From Echinostoma caproni (lineage: Eukaryota > Platyhelminthes > Trematoda > Plagiorchiida > Echinostomatidae), in NCBI GenBank assembly GCA_900618425.1, contig UZAN01039880.1, positions 42,065 through 106,064 on the forward strand: 64,000 nucleotides of DNA, read 5' to 3'. A program made the translations under genes and the position numbers. The notes below the pieces were generated by a model. The model was not told the DNA's origin. It worked only from the letters and a program-made list of their open reading frames with translations, and made no database searches. Shown piece by piece: positions 46,861-59,289 of the stretch. Every line of letters begins with the position of its first letter. The first letter of the stretch is position 1.

Positions 46861-46877
46861 GGATGAAACGATTGAAT

Positions 46878-47080
46878 ATTCACTGGGTAAGGATGGTCCT
46901 GTGGTAACGTCACGAAACTACCAACCAGAAGGACGTGTGTCCGAATCCACCAACACCGAGTGACTTTACCCATTCTGTTTGTTGTATGGCAGTCTTTTGA
47001 TTGGTTACTTATCTTTTCCTGAAAATAGTAATATTCAAGGTATTCAGTAACACAAAATAAAAATGAAGAAGACAAGGTAA
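46878..47080 (+). mobile_element. tRNA-derived SINE, family A (copy 3)
   Basis: GGTAAGGATGGTCCTGTGGT holds a worn A box and GTGTCCGAATCC the B box, preceded by CCAGAAGGACGTGTG exactly as in the copy at 1.85 kb. The tail (TTCTGTTTGTTGTATGGCAG, then TTTTGATTGGTTAC) and A-rich end (AAAATAAAAATGAAGAAGAC) match the other two copies. It is more diverged in the head than copy 1. Confidence 0.8.
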
Positions 47081-48310
47081 ATAAATCACATTTCCAACGA
47101 AAAGTTAGCGAATCAAGGGCACAATTGCACCTTCAAGTCAGATTGTGCTTCTCCAATCGGACGATTCATGTGCACGCAAGCATTTTCTGAACCAATGAAT
47201 TCCTCGTTCTGTAATCACGGTCATGACTTGTTCCCTCCTTCAACGATGAATTCAAAGACTACATAAGACCAGTGATTCAGTTATAGGATGTATCGTCAAT
47301 ATTGCAACTGAGATCATAGAGTAGGGACTGTGTAATACAAGAATTTTGAACATCTGCTCAGGTTTCAATCAACGAACCACAAACGCAAAATCAAATACTC
47401 CGGCTTCAAAGTCTACAGACAGTTCATCAATATAGGGTACAATTGTGGAATAAAAACACAAACCGGAGACAGTCGATTGAATATCATTCAATATATCAAG
47501 TATTGTATCTCAATAATTAGTAAATAATACCACTTGAAAGAGAGTTATTCAAAATGGAAAAGAGCGCGCGATGGCATCCTTCGCTCCTGATTACTCTCCT
47601 GAGTACTGTTAAAAGTCAATCAAAATAAAGTCAAGGGATCTCATCACGTATCCCACAAGGGAAACATTTATCGGTGAACCGGAAGCCTAGGAGTTTTGCG
47701 GTAGACTCCCGTAATATGGATTCCACCCTCAGAATCCGTCCAGATGATCAGATGACGCTTGAACATGAAAGTCAACGGAAGGTGTCATTGGCTGGAAGTA
47801 CGACACTATTTGGGGTAACCTATGATTATAATATTGGGAACGCAAATCTTGAATCATAAGCTGATGCACAGTTTGCGTGCTCGCCTTAAAACGTTTAAGG
47901 CAAAATAAATGAATCAAGTGAAAAAAGAAGACGGTGGAAGATTTCTTTGGAAAATGAAGCAGGTTTCACAACTATAATGACACCACCCGTGCTACATATC
48001 GAATTGCTAATCGATCACTCTCTCTCTCTCTATGGTTCCACATATTGTGATCAACTTAGCAGTTTCATACTTCCTATGTTTTAATCACTATAACCTTTAA
48101 TGAGTTTGTTTCTAACAAAAGAGGTACGACATCAGTATGTGTGAACCATCAAGAATGAGCTTTTATTAAAACTTTCAACAGTTTGGATATAAAACCATCC
48201 AAGAAGCAGTTTAACTGGACGATTGAAAATACAACCATTTTCAAAATTGGTGCGTCAACAACTTGGGTGATTTGAAGCGGTCCGGAAGGACACAATAGAC
48301 GATCGAAATT
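47081..48310. other. No supported gene; one weak open frame
   Basis: The 47629-47859 (+) frame gives about 77 residues with a polar, coding-like composition (for example FAVDSRNMDSTLRIRPDD) but no recognised family and no clear splice borders. A short CT run is at 48017-48032. Confidence 0.35.
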
Positions 48311-48314
48311 ATTT

Positions 48315-48362
48315 AACAAGCTCGTTTTCAGAATTTTCTGTTTATGCTAATGCAATAGAACA
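48315..48362. mobile_element. Half copy of the MITE-like element
   Basis: AACAAGCTCGTTTTCAGA, then TTTATGCTAATGCAA, aligns with the left end and first interior bases of the element at 2327-2619 (AACAAGCTCGTTTTCAGA, then TTTATGCCAATCCAA). No matching right end was found in the next kilobase, so it is a truncated or decayed copy. Confidence 0.55.
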
Positions 48363-51300
48363 AATATGATAATTATACACGCGGATTCACCAAGGGGACG
48401 GGAAATTAATTTGATTTTTAAGCATTGGGGATTGTTATTGGTTCCAACTTTTAGTGTGTTATTGATTAGGAGTCAGAGTCAGATATAATCCAGAGTTTTG
48501 AACATTCAAATCACTTCCCCGTCTTCTTTCATAAACCCCTAGATGTAATTCACCATAGAAGTTGAACGAGTAGGAAGTACTAAAAATAAGCATGTTTTAC
48601 TGTGTTGTCATTATGTGTTATGCTGGACTGTCTATTCGTTCAAAATAGGTTAACTACCGTAACTGTTGAAAGAAATTAAAAAGGATTCTAGACTTTGCAC
48701 GAAACTGGCGTTAAGTAATGCAAGTGTTTAATTCCTTGATCAATGTTTTCATAACAAGTAATATATAAGCGACTGATCAAGTTTCCCAAAAGCACACGAC
48801 CGGTTTCGCGGTTCTTGCCAGCTCGATGCCAGAGTCGATTTTCAGTCCAGCCCTTCATATGCTACTCATAAAAACACTTAGAAGTTTGTTCTTTTCAAGT
48901 ACACTCCCCATGCTGCAAATATGATTAATGTTGCATAATTCTTAAGTAATCTTTTCGGAGATTTTACTGTGTCAAAGATTACTTAAGGGGTTGAAAAACG
49001 TATTGCTAATCTTTCAGTTTCTTTGACCAGCACCTAACAAGCCTGATTTGTAAAATTTTCGCAATGAGTTGGAAAGAATTCAACTTGAATTCATCTTGTG
49101 TGTTCAAGGAACTTTCGAAGGGTTGGAGACTAATGTGTGATAGTTTGGTTATCGTGCAACAAACCAGTAGGCATCACGGTACAGGTTCCACGTAACCAAG
49201 AAGGAAACACATTCCCCGACCAGTTCTTTAGTCTCAAGTGACCTCCATAGAATTGTCTGAATGCAAGAAGGCAACCGAATGAGCCATATCCTTGTCGATG
49301 GGACATTGAAGAATCAATCAGTGACTGCTGGATGCCTGTGATATTTCTTTATACGATTTTCTAAATAGACCTAACTGTATCATCAGCTCGTCTTGGTTCT
49401 AGCTGACTTAGCGCGATTGAGTGAGTTTTCAGTCAGGATCCGATTTCGCTCTATTCCACTCCGATTCATTTTCCAAATGCTAAAGATAGTTAATTTCAAA
49501 ATATATACATATACGTATAGATAAAAATTCATTTGGTATATAGAAATGCAACCTAGAAAGATCAGTGCAATAATTTCTGAAACTTTCTAGCGTTTAACGT
49601 AAAAGAAGGACGTGATTCGTTGCCTAGCAGGCAGAGTAGGAAAGATCTGCCGTGAGGACACGCTAGAAGAAGCGCTCCATATTATAAGGTCGATCTTTGA
49701 GTGTATTTTTTGCGTATCCGGAACGTTTAGTCAGCAAAATATTCGGTGCACGGAAAAAAACCTTACAAAACACTGTTTATATCGCCTTGCTATTCAGTGC
49801 GGTCATATCAACTGAGATTTTAGCAAGAAAGTTATCCGAGGCAATCGATAAGACTTTATATGCACCAAAGTTTCGTGCGTTGTTCACATTCAGGCCAATT
49901 GTGTGTTTGAGATTGAAGGACAAAGTTCCCAGTTCTGTGCTCTGATTCTGTTCATACTCATTTATTTGTACCTCAGGAAGAACATACAAAGGCCGCACTG
50001 TCTGGTGACTGTCCGAACGGATTCGTGAACATCATCTCGCGTGGCTGAACACTGGAACGGTTATTTCACTTACGACTACATTGGTTTCACACCTGGCTGA
50101 AACACCGAATCACCATGCTTAGAGTTCGTGGGTGATTATCGACGTTGTTTTTCTGGTTGATCCTAGCCACAGTAGAATCGGTGTTAATTCGTTTGCACGC
50201 CCCCCCCCGCTGTGTGTGTACCCAAATCCAAGTTGTGTAAGCACATGAGGTTCTCTGAGCACGCGCACTGAAATCGGGTGAGTGAATAGATAATTATGTG
50301 ATCACGGTCAATCTGATTTCCGGTCTCATGATCAAATCCTATGTGGTAATCTGTGAGATGGTATGATTTAATTTTCTCAAGACAATTTTATTTGCTGGTA
50401 GAGATATTTAATATCTTATTATTAATAGATATCACTAAAATTGAGCTGGTTTGCTATGTTGTTGGAAATCTACAGAAACAGTCTTGTCCTCTTAACCTTC
50501 ATTTGAACTTGGCAATGGAAGCAGAGGCAAATTATGAGCTCGCATATCTGGATGTTTGTTTGACTTGAAGGGTTGAAAGAACGGTCACTGTACAGCAGAG
50601 CCACTTAATTCCGAAGCTTTGTTTCACTCGGTGAACAGAAAAATAGCTTGTTCTGTTGAATCAGCAAAGTAAAAACAGCCGATGAGTTCCGAAATTTTCG
50701 AGATAGCTCTATACAAAATGGATACCCAGGGCGTTTGTTATATTCTTCCAAAAGATAGATCAACGTTGAGAGGAATGCTGTGTATATCTGTTTACCACTC
50801 TAAGCTGATAGCTTGGCAGAGGTTGCGTATAGAAGACCAACACATAACATCAACAAGCGTTACGTGTAGCCAATCCCCAAACTTGGTTCATATCCAGCCC
50901 ATTTGGTATATTTTTGGTTGAACAGAAAGCACAGCGGATTCCGCTGCCTCTTTATTCACCTATTCTTTTGCTCGCTTCTTTAGAGCAAATTCTATTGGCT
51001 ATACAGCCAAGCGTCTTTTCAAGCAAATCCGTGGAAAACATTCTGCGTGGCTGACAAGTGACTAGTGATCAAGTCCATCACAAATCCGGTTGATTCTCGT
51101 TTTGTTGATATCAATCATACCGTCAACGTGACCGAATCATTTCAACTCATGTGCAGAGGTAAATTTGGACGGTCTAGAAGGAGACAGTTAGTACTTAACT
51201 TCACAACCAGCTCTGTATGCTTAAACGTAAACCTGAACAAGCACTTGGGAACGCGCTACCCGATTCTATTCACACCTGGTCCGTCTAGAATCCCAGCCAA

Positions 51301-52755
51301 ACAAATGACTCTTAGGAAACTCTTATTCACAATTGGGAGCATCAATGATTTCAAATTGTAAATATCTTGATTACTTTCCTGGACCCTTGGAATACTTTAT
51401 AAATGTTGTATTAATATCATTGTGAAACACTAAACATTTGGGTGATATAGATCTACGAGATACGGAAAATGAGAATTTACTTTCACCTTGGTGATTTGAA
51501 ATTCAAATTGTTAATTTCTTGTTTTATCGTTGCAAGAATATTTTGGAAATTTCCATGTGAAAACGTTTGTGAGAAAAAATGACAATATTTAAGAACAGCT
51601 GCTTTGCACGAATCAGTATGTAAAGCTACACTTCACTTTACGCTGGTTGTTATTCTTCCACTGCTGATCTTTATTTAATTCTGGATTGCTTTATCATATC
51701 ACAGGTATGGAAAAATTTAAACGCGGAATATGGTATGAAGTTCCGGAAATCTAACCAGAATGTCACTTTTTTCCGCTGAATCACGCATAAACTATACCTT
51801 GAGACTCGCATTTGTCTATCGGATGTGCGCATCGTTATTCGAAGTCAAATGAACTGATGCGACATTATGGCCAGCAACTTTCAGTCCTCTAACGGATGAT
51901 TCATCAGGAATGACTAGCAACATTTTAAATAACTGAAGCCTAGATAGAGATTTGAGGAACTTTCTGTCATAACTGTGTAAAACTGCTTTTAAGTGTCAGC
52001 ATCATCCACGACATTACGTTTCTTGTTATGTTACGGGAAAAGGAATGGGAATTGTGCGAGTTGTACAGGAACCAACCGGAAAATGCGTATCCCATTGACT
52101 AACGTTCACAACATTTGCCACAAGCGAAACAATTGCATGTGAAATCCATTTACAACTATTCGGACACAGGAAAATCTAAGCAAACTGGAGCTACAACATT
52201 TTAGTGCCCAAAAACTGATCCGATCTAAATGTTATTGAAACTCTTTGTGTGTCTGCACAAAACATGTTCAAACCCATATCAGAGGTCAGAGTAAAGCAAA
52301 CAATAAAAAAGTCACTCGTGAAGAAAGAGAAAACGTGAACACTACCGAAAAGGAAATAAAAGAAAAAAGAGCATTTCCAACTATCAAACTGTGATTAAAC
52401 AAACCAAATGAGACCGGTTTCTCTAAATACAGTCAAAGGTGTGCGCCAACAGCTTTTGTGAACTCGCAATCTGGTTGCTTACCAGGTTTGTAATATTGAC
52501 CACACCTTTGGTATACGTCACAAAATCAACGTCTATTCTGATGTAACACAAAGACACATTGAAAGCTGTGTCCGTCAGACTTCAGTTGGAATCCAGAGTA
52601 CATCAATTCCAGTCGTTCGCGGGTCGTTGTCCACCAATCGTTTATTTACAGATCCCAAATCTTATAACGCTGTTCGGTAGAACCATCGTAAAACCAGACC
52701 ACTTCCGATATCCATATTAACTGAGGAGCAGATGATTTGCTTTTTTTCTCTCATT
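48363..52755. other. Long stretch with no supported gene
   Basis: Open frames at 49612-49945, 50353-50568, 50682-50921 and 51065-51361 (+) are 67-98 codons. None has a recognised domain. A C-run followed by TG repeats is at about 50200-50218. No repeats shared with other parts of the window. Confidence 0.45.
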
Positions 52756-52761
52756 ACGTTT

Positions 52762-52764
<3 letters not shown>

Positions 52765-52794
<30 letters not shown>
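52765..52794. repeat. (TA)n microsatellite
   Basis: About fifteen TA units, the longest simple repeat in the window. Confidence 0.92.
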
Positions 52795-52796
<2 letters not shown>

Positions 52797-53388
52797 GATA
52801 CAGTTTTCAGGAAGGCGAATACGGCCAGTCAGAAGACTGCAGTACAACCCATCGAGAAGGCTAAAATCAGCCGATGTTGGTGTAATTTGAACGCACATCG
52901 TCCGGAACAGCAATTCAGTAATCTTTACCATTCGGCCACTACCGCCTATTTGTATCCACACTAATTTCACTAAAATCTCAGTCAACAACACAAATGAAGT
53001 TTCCAAGCGAAATACATTTCTTTACTTATTGAACGATGGTGAAACATTATCAAGACAAGCGTTGATTAAAAAGTTATTTTTTAACAAAGAGGTTTTGCGA
53101 AAATAGCAACACAGTTTTATCAGCGTGCAATAAATAATTGAGGTTTCTTTTTGCTTCTGCCTATCTGCAGTGCGTCACTCATTAATCAGATCAATGAACA
53201 TTTTTCTACAGATGTCTGTTTGTTGAAACAATTGAGTCGGACTTGTGGGTTTACGTTTCTAACGTATCCGGATTTTTCAGTTATGCCAAACCATTGTGAA
53301 TCCAACTACGACAGTGTTCTCAAATAAGCAGTTTTGTTTATACGCTATGAATTTCTCATCCATGCCGTTATTAGAACTTCGAATAATT

Positions 53389-54240
53389 TTAGTGAAAGGT
53401 CATAAGCGCCACAAAAGTGATGGTTAGTTGCGCACATTTCGTGTTTTCTTGTCTTTTCTTGTATCCAAACACATTTTTCAATGAAATAGCAATAAAAGAT
53501 TTTAATTGGTTAAAACATCCGGAATGTGCAAATGCGGTAAACCAAAACTTGCTCAGGAGATTGTCGTTGAACAGGCGTGTGATCTGGTTCAATAAAATTA
53601 TTCTTTCTTTAAATTGAGGTAAACACAAAACACAGGGTTCATTTGCAACAATGTAATCCCCATATCCTGATAGAAACTTACCATTTCTACAATCCCCTAA
53701 TTCTTGTGTGGAATGAAATGCAAAATATGATGCTGCTTGGTTATTACTTCCTAAATGGCACATTATTGGGGTGTTCTGCATAAAAAGAAACTGTGACGTG
53801 TATTTCACGATCAATGAGAGGTTCAAACAGAATGATTTTCTTCTTCTTTTTGGACGCACAGGTAATACAAGGGGTTTTGGGTCAATGGGATTGTGGCTGG
53901 TGATTAAATTTTGTTTTTTGACCCATTTTGGTCGGATAAATTGCAAATGAATCAGGGTGGAAATTTCCTCTGCATTTCCGATAAGCTTTTGAATAGTTTT
54001 CTCAGCCCGTGGGACTGCCAACTGTTGTTAATCCGGTGCATGCTTGTTGCAAATGACATGGTTTCGAATCTTGGTCACAAGATGTAACGATTTTAAGTCA
54101 ATTATTTCCATATATTTTGTCTTCTCGTTGCTAAGATCTTGTGTGAAACGACAACCAGAGCTTTTATATCGGACCCGTAAAACAATGTTGAGCACGATTT
54201 CCCGGGGGAAACTGATATGTAGGCTTGCAGATGACAGCAT
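53389..54240 (-). pseudogene. Unidentified 284-codon frame with a single stop
   Basis: One minus-strand frame stays open from 54240 to 53389 except for a TAA at 54028-54030. The first 70 codons read MLSSASLHISFPREIVLNIV and end VTKIRNHVICNKHAPD. After the stop come VPRAEKTIQKLIGNAEEIST, a basic cluster RPKRRRKSF, and Cys/Trp-containing segments. By base composition more than a dozen stops would be expected in such a length. AAATG|GTAAGT (about 53675-53685) is a perfect donor-like site inside it. It could be two exons, a broken single-exon gene, or an old element. I do not recognise the family. Confidence 0.33.
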
Positions 54241-55360
54241 TCACAACCGGAAAAGGTTCGAGCACATGTTGGTGGCTTTTGTTCGTGCGCTTAACCGACG
54301 CGACTGCGATTCACTCCACCGGCTGAAATCGGTCCATCACATAATTGTGTGTAGAACGTATCAAATTCATTGACTAGTTGGGTGTGGTTCAAGTTGCAGG
54401 TTTTAGGCATATTGTAGATGTTTCTTCGGGTTGCGAAATCTGTCAACTTATCAGTAATAAATGACTTGCAATCAGATGCAGCGATCAACAAAGTAGACCG
54501 ATTTTGACATAAACTTAAGAGGTAGCTTCCCAGTTAAATTATCATAAAAGTACTCGCTTTCTGGGTCAATCGGTATTGTTACTTGAGGAAAAGAAGTTAA
54601 TGGAACTCAGTGCACAAAATTTAGGAAACATGAGAGTTACTTCTATCCCCTCGGTTGATTATGGAGATATCACAACGAATGACGAGATAAATCTATTAGT
54701 AAAACCTTTTATTACTTTCATTCTGTGATATAAAATATATGATGGTGTAATAATAAATCTTTGCAAATTCAGTTGATATGGAATTGTGTATTGAAACATC
54801 CTCAGACATTTTGTCCTACGGAAGGCGTAATTCAGCAGGCACAATTTGACGACGGAAACGTAATCAGCTTGTGTCTGTTTACCTCCGTGTAGAAGCTAAT
54901 CGAATGTGCCACATGTAACTTCTCAAGGTGGCTCTATACACAACCGTCTACGCACAAATATCGAAGTGTACTATGGTAAGAGATAGCCCTATCAATCCTG
55001 CTGGTGCATGTCACCGCTTGTCACATTATGAGACTCAATTCGCTTTCGAGCGAAAAGATGCATTAGGACAACGATTTATTAAACAAGTCGTAACACGTTC
55101 ACGTTTCCATTCAAGGGATGTTGCAAACAAAGAATAGACGCTGAAACATTTCCCTTACAAGGATAAAAAACGTTAACGAAAACAAAACAGTCAAGAAGTA
55201 GTCTCAATGTCATGTTCAAAAGGCAGAAGTGATGGCAGAGTGCACATAGATTGCAAGAGGTGTGTTGTGATTTGGATGCAGATTTTGCTACGGATTTTCC
55301 CTGCTCGAGAAGATTTATCAAGGTCTCTAATATATGCCGTCAAACAGCACGTTTTTGAAA
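54241..55360. other. Possible coding relics, unassigned
   Basis: A minus-strand frame at 54291-54491 (for example TDFATRRNIYNMPKTC) lies just upstream of the 53.4-54.2 kb frame, in a different phase. A plus-strand frame at 54928-55137 (LSHYETQFAFERKDALGQRF) has coding-like composition. Neither shows a known domain. Confidence 0.3.
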
Positions 55361-55367
55361 ATATTTC

Positions 55368-55610
55368 ATGCACTCTTACATTCTGGACAAAAAAGAAGGT
55401 CTACGTACAAGTGCATCAGAAGGTCTTGTACACCAAATAGTCAACTCCCCGAACGGCTTAAGTAGAATTCTCAGTTTCGCTGCTGCAAACCAGCAGTTGG
55501 AGATCATTAACGATCATTACCGCAGATTTCAACTAAATTCCGGTATCATCCACGTCAACCAAACTATCCCAGAAGAACTCCGTGCTATCTGGATGACAGC
55601 CAAAGCATAG
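55368..55610 (+). CDS. Candidate terminal exon, unknown protein
   Basis: The frame from the ATG at 55368 to the TAG at 55608-55610 gives 80 residues, including LVHQIVNSPNGLSRILSF, LEIINDHYRRFQLNSG and TIPEELRAIWMTAKA at the C terminus. Composition and balanced codon choice look coding. CGTACAAGTGCATCAG before AAGGTC at about 55411 could be an acceptor, but it has no good pyrimidine tract. The TIPEELRAIW ending loosely recalls a conserved stretch in ribonucleotide reductase large subunits (IPEDLK.LYKT), but the residues around it do not fit, so I make no assignment. Confidence 0.27.
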   Translation: MHSYILDKKEGLRTSASEGLVHQIVNSPNGLSRILSFAAANQQLEIINDHYRRFQLNSGIIHVNQTIPEELRAIWMTAKA

Positions 55611-57245
55611 GTGCACATGCGCACGCACGGATTGGAGGGAGATTGCATGTGTAAATGTTTGTGCATCAGAGTTTGGTTGAAGCTTCGTATAACTCTACGC
55701 TAATGATCTGTTGAGTGTGTCTGCAGTAGTAAGACGGAATTGAATTTTGTTCTTTTGGGAATCTGACTATTTGGTGTGCAACACTTACTAATCTGCCTAT
55801 TAAATTGATCTGAAAAGAACCAATGTAGCTTGCGTAAAATTCCAGTCAGTTTTAACTCCTCACAACATGGGCCTTTTGGGTAAGTCGATCGATCAACCGC
55901 AAATAGTCAATAACCAATTAGGATCCACAAAGGCTGTCTTTAAAATAAATGACAATCACTTATAATTACTAAACATGTATATTGCTCTATGACATTGAAA
56001 TTTAAGGAAGGTCTGGAGCAGTCTCCTCATAGGGCTACTTTACTTCTTGTCACAACTCCTGCAAGCGGACAAAGAAGTCAAAAGACAAAATGTCAAAGAA
56101 ATATGGCTGTTTGTGGATATCTAATGTACTTTACCACATGAGAACCGAAAATAAACCCACGTTTAATCTCATACTTCATAATGGACGACAGTAATAAAAG
56201 CAAATGAGTGCTAGAAATGCAAATCAGTAGGAATACAAGATGTGTGGAGAACACGAATCTCTCTTTCTCATGAGGGAAAACCTGGAAGCGGTGGGAACAA
56301 TCTATATGCGGGCTTGTGATGAGAAACGTGGATGCGTTACGCGGTCCTTGAAGTGCCCAATTCAGGATGATTATCACAGGGAGTCGCTCCCATATCTGTT
56401 ACCCTGTTCATAATGCATCGTGGCAATGACTGCGTGTAACGGGAGTTTCAGATTATTTAAAAAATAATCACACTAGATGTTTTGCACTATGTTATAACCG
56501 GTCATTCACAGTCTTTCTAAGATTTTTCGCATGCTCATTTTACCTGTTGATTTTCTTTCTCCAGAACCAAGTTCCACGAATGGTTTAACAACCGTGCGCC
56601 TTGACAACCCACTTTCGCTCATTTTCAGACTTTTTTCTACCAGAAATGTGAGAGTCAATCAAACACTGCATTTCCCCATGCCCTCACATTGTTGCTGATT
56701 GACCAATTTCTCTCCACGTGTCCATTTCGTTTCTTTGGATCACCACTGCAGAAACGTTACTGTCTGACATTGTGTGCTTTTATTGTACATTCCGAGTCGG
56801 AAAGCTCCTTTTTATGTTTAGGCAGTATTTGCTCCTATGGTACAGGTAGATTACGAATTTCTCATCATGTGAAATTAAACCTGGGGCTGAGATCTAGGCC
56901 TTACTTATGCACTTGACAACGGGTTGGTACAATTTATTGCGAAACAGTTGCTGTGAACGTTAATTGATGCTGGCGACACCTGGGTAACATGGTCAGAATG
57001 TAACCAAAACGGTGACCTCTGCTGATGGCCATTCTCTATATAAATCATTTCACTTATATAACGTCAACCACCAACGCATTACCCATTCATCTCATACCAT
57101 CCGCGGAGAACAGTGTACACATTGAAACTGAGAGCCTTTCCAGGATCATGATAACGCGACAGCAACACAATATAGCGTATGCGAACTTTGAGTGAAAATT
57201 CAAGTGGAACACAGACTTTTCAGACCAGCGCATACCGTTGCTCAA
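55611..57245. other. No recognisable feature
   Basis: About 1.6 kb. Frames at 56093-56377 (-) and 56689-56916 (+) have no motif. No shared repeats. Confidence 0.45.
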
Positions 57246-57249
57246 ACCG

Positions 57250-57546
57250 TTAATTTAGCGTGCGGTCCTGTCTGTTTTTTGTACGATCATAAGTCACCGC
57301 CCACTTGGTTGTGAAAGACAAGCAATCTTTCAGTGGCAATTCATAACTGTTAAGTTTCGACACAGAAAATAACATCGTGATTTGAATTGTTTCATGAATG
57401 CTGTTACACACAACTTCTATTCCTTCTGACCAAACCCTTACTCTATCCTTTAAGTCACACACCTTTTCTGCATCCACCAATGAGGATTTTGGATAATGCA
57501 CCAGGGACCTGTGTTGAATAGGAGTTCTCAAACAAACTGCCCTCAG
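57250..57546 (-). CDS. Candidate terminal exon, unknown protein
   Basis: The minus-strand frame to the TAA at 57250 reads, among others, YPKSSLVDAEKVCDLKDRVR, VWSEGIEVVCNSIHETIQIT and FTTKWAVTYDRTKNRQDRTL. The composition is coding-like with many charged residues. Possible acceptors (TTGAG and ATTCAACACAG) lie at 57505-57530. The open frame extends upstream to 57564. No family is recognised and no partner exon was identified. Confidence 0.28.
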   Translation of the reverse strand: MRAVCLRTPIQHRSLVHYPKSSLVDAEKVCDLKDRVRVWSEGIEVVCNSIHETIQITMLFSVSKLNSYELPLKDCLSFTTKWAVTYDRTKNRQDRTLN

Positions 57547-58890
57547 TATATACCGCCAATACACGACAATCAGTAGACCAAAGTGTCAGCGTTTCCTCTC
57601 CCCCCCTGGCCCCCTAAGTCATCAACAACAACACATGTTAGCCAACCATTAGGAGGTCTTCACAGATACCGCTTCTTACCCAAGGGGATTACTACAGAAA
57701 CAATACTTGAGATGTTATGCAAATATCCGAAGAGTCCTCAGCAAATGGTTTGACCTCAGGCTGCATAACCTAGTTGGAAACACTAAAATGTTGTCTGAAT
57801 GCCATGCTTCGATGGCACCAACAACATTGCACTGACCAAATGGGAACATAGTCCGAGGTAAAAGTAGTTGTTGTGGAATCTTTGATCGTAATTATGACTT
57901 CTGTGCGCATAGTGCTTACATTTCAGTCAAAGGTACACCGAAGAGATAAGATACTTATGCACTGAAACGTTTAGGAAAGTATGCACCCAGAGTGCATGTT
58001 AAAGAGGGTACCGTACGATTACTGTATATATGTTTTACATCAGGAAACAAAAAGGTAATGGGTATCTATACAACGAAATCCCTTTTGGTAAAAAGTCCTT
58101 TCTTGCCATCTTCTTTCTGGTTCTTTTAAAACTAGTTAAGTTTCTTTTGGGAGTGAACGGAGCACGGACACATTGGTACAGTGATTAGGATGTGATCATT
58201 CAACGCGCAATAAGGGTGATGGGTCCGTAAATCCGTATTCCGATCGAGATACACAAACTTCATTTTTGGACTCAAGAATCTCACAACACGCTGACTGCTT
58301 GATTGGTGTGAATTATCCTTCTACATCACCCAGGCAGTTTGCGAACTAAGTTACACAGTTAGACACCAGGATTTCCCAAATCTCATGTAATTAATGTCTG
58401 TCTGGCCAATACTCAAAAGTCAGTTTAAACACCTGGATCACCCGTATCCCCTATAGACTCACGTGAATGGTGTCACAATGTTTGACAACATTCACTGATC
58501 GATTTCACTTTTGTCAACCAATGAACCGGCGGTCAAATCCATTATCGTTATGTTCCATTGCAGAATGCAGTGACCATGCCATATTCTGAATCGAAAATGC
58601 TAGTTCTGTCTCTATAAATGAAAGTGTTTCAGGCAGTGCTCGCCCGTCCGCAGACCACGTTCGATTTCAGAACTCGATGCATTTCATTGTCAGTGGGTTT
58701 CCCCTAGCGTTGAACGTATTCCGCTGTTCTGTTTGCAGAAAACTAAAACTAACAAATCTGCTAACGTTTGTGATTGTCTGGCTGAATTATTAACTTAATC
58801 CATTATGCAGGCCTGAACTTTTCAAAGTTGCGAAATGAAATGGATACCCCTGATGGTCGCTCCCGAGCAAGAGTACAAATCCTGTCCGGA
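57547..58890. other. No recognisable feature
   Basis: Includes a C-rich stretch near 57598-57616. ACACATTGGTACAGTGATTA at about 58168 recalls a tRNA A box, but no proper B box follows. Confidence 0.4.
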
Positions 58891-58895
58891 TGTCA

Positions 58896-59068
58896 TCACT
58901 TGCATTGATTATCCACTGTTGACGAGCCAGGTCTAATAAATGTCGTCGGGAATGTTGATGTCAGTCTGTTTTCAAACGTGTGTTGGAACATTCTCCTTTC
59001 CCACATCATAGGTGCACCAACCGCTATATCTTTCAACGGAGTCTTGATGAAACGTGAGCACTTCAAGA
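58896..59068 (-). CDS. Candidate terminal exon, unknown protein
   Basis: On the minus strand TGCTTTCTTTGTACTCTCAC followed by TAG forms a good pyrimidine-rich acceptor at 59069-59070. The frame then reads LKCSRFIKTPLKDIAVGAPM, MWERRMFQHTFENRLTST and FIRPGSSTVDNQCK before the TGA at 58896-58898. Length is 173 bases. The open frame continues upstream through the acceptor, so the splice site is not proven. No domain recognised. Confidence 0.3.
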
Positions 59069-59289
59069 CTAGTGAGAGTACAAAGAAAGCATTTGAAAAA
59101 TATTTATTTCCTCGTGTGATATTTCCTATAAACACATTCAACTAATGAAGAATTAATAAGGAATGAAACTCAAAGACCAAAGAAAATAAAGAATGGCTGG
59201 TATCTGTGAATCATCGACTGGGTTATTCTGTACCTTCAACTCCTAATCACTTAAGCTATTCGTACAACTTGAAGACCGACGAACGGGTG

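Noticed and set aside
55560..55610. Ribonucleotide reductase large-subunit C-terminus
   Set aside because: Only a short IPEELRAIW-like string fits; the upstream residues and the missing Cys-rich tail do not.
58160..58255. tRNA-like segment GGTACAGTGATTAGG
   Set aside because: The B-box half (GTATTCCGATCGAG) is too poor and there is no SINE tail.
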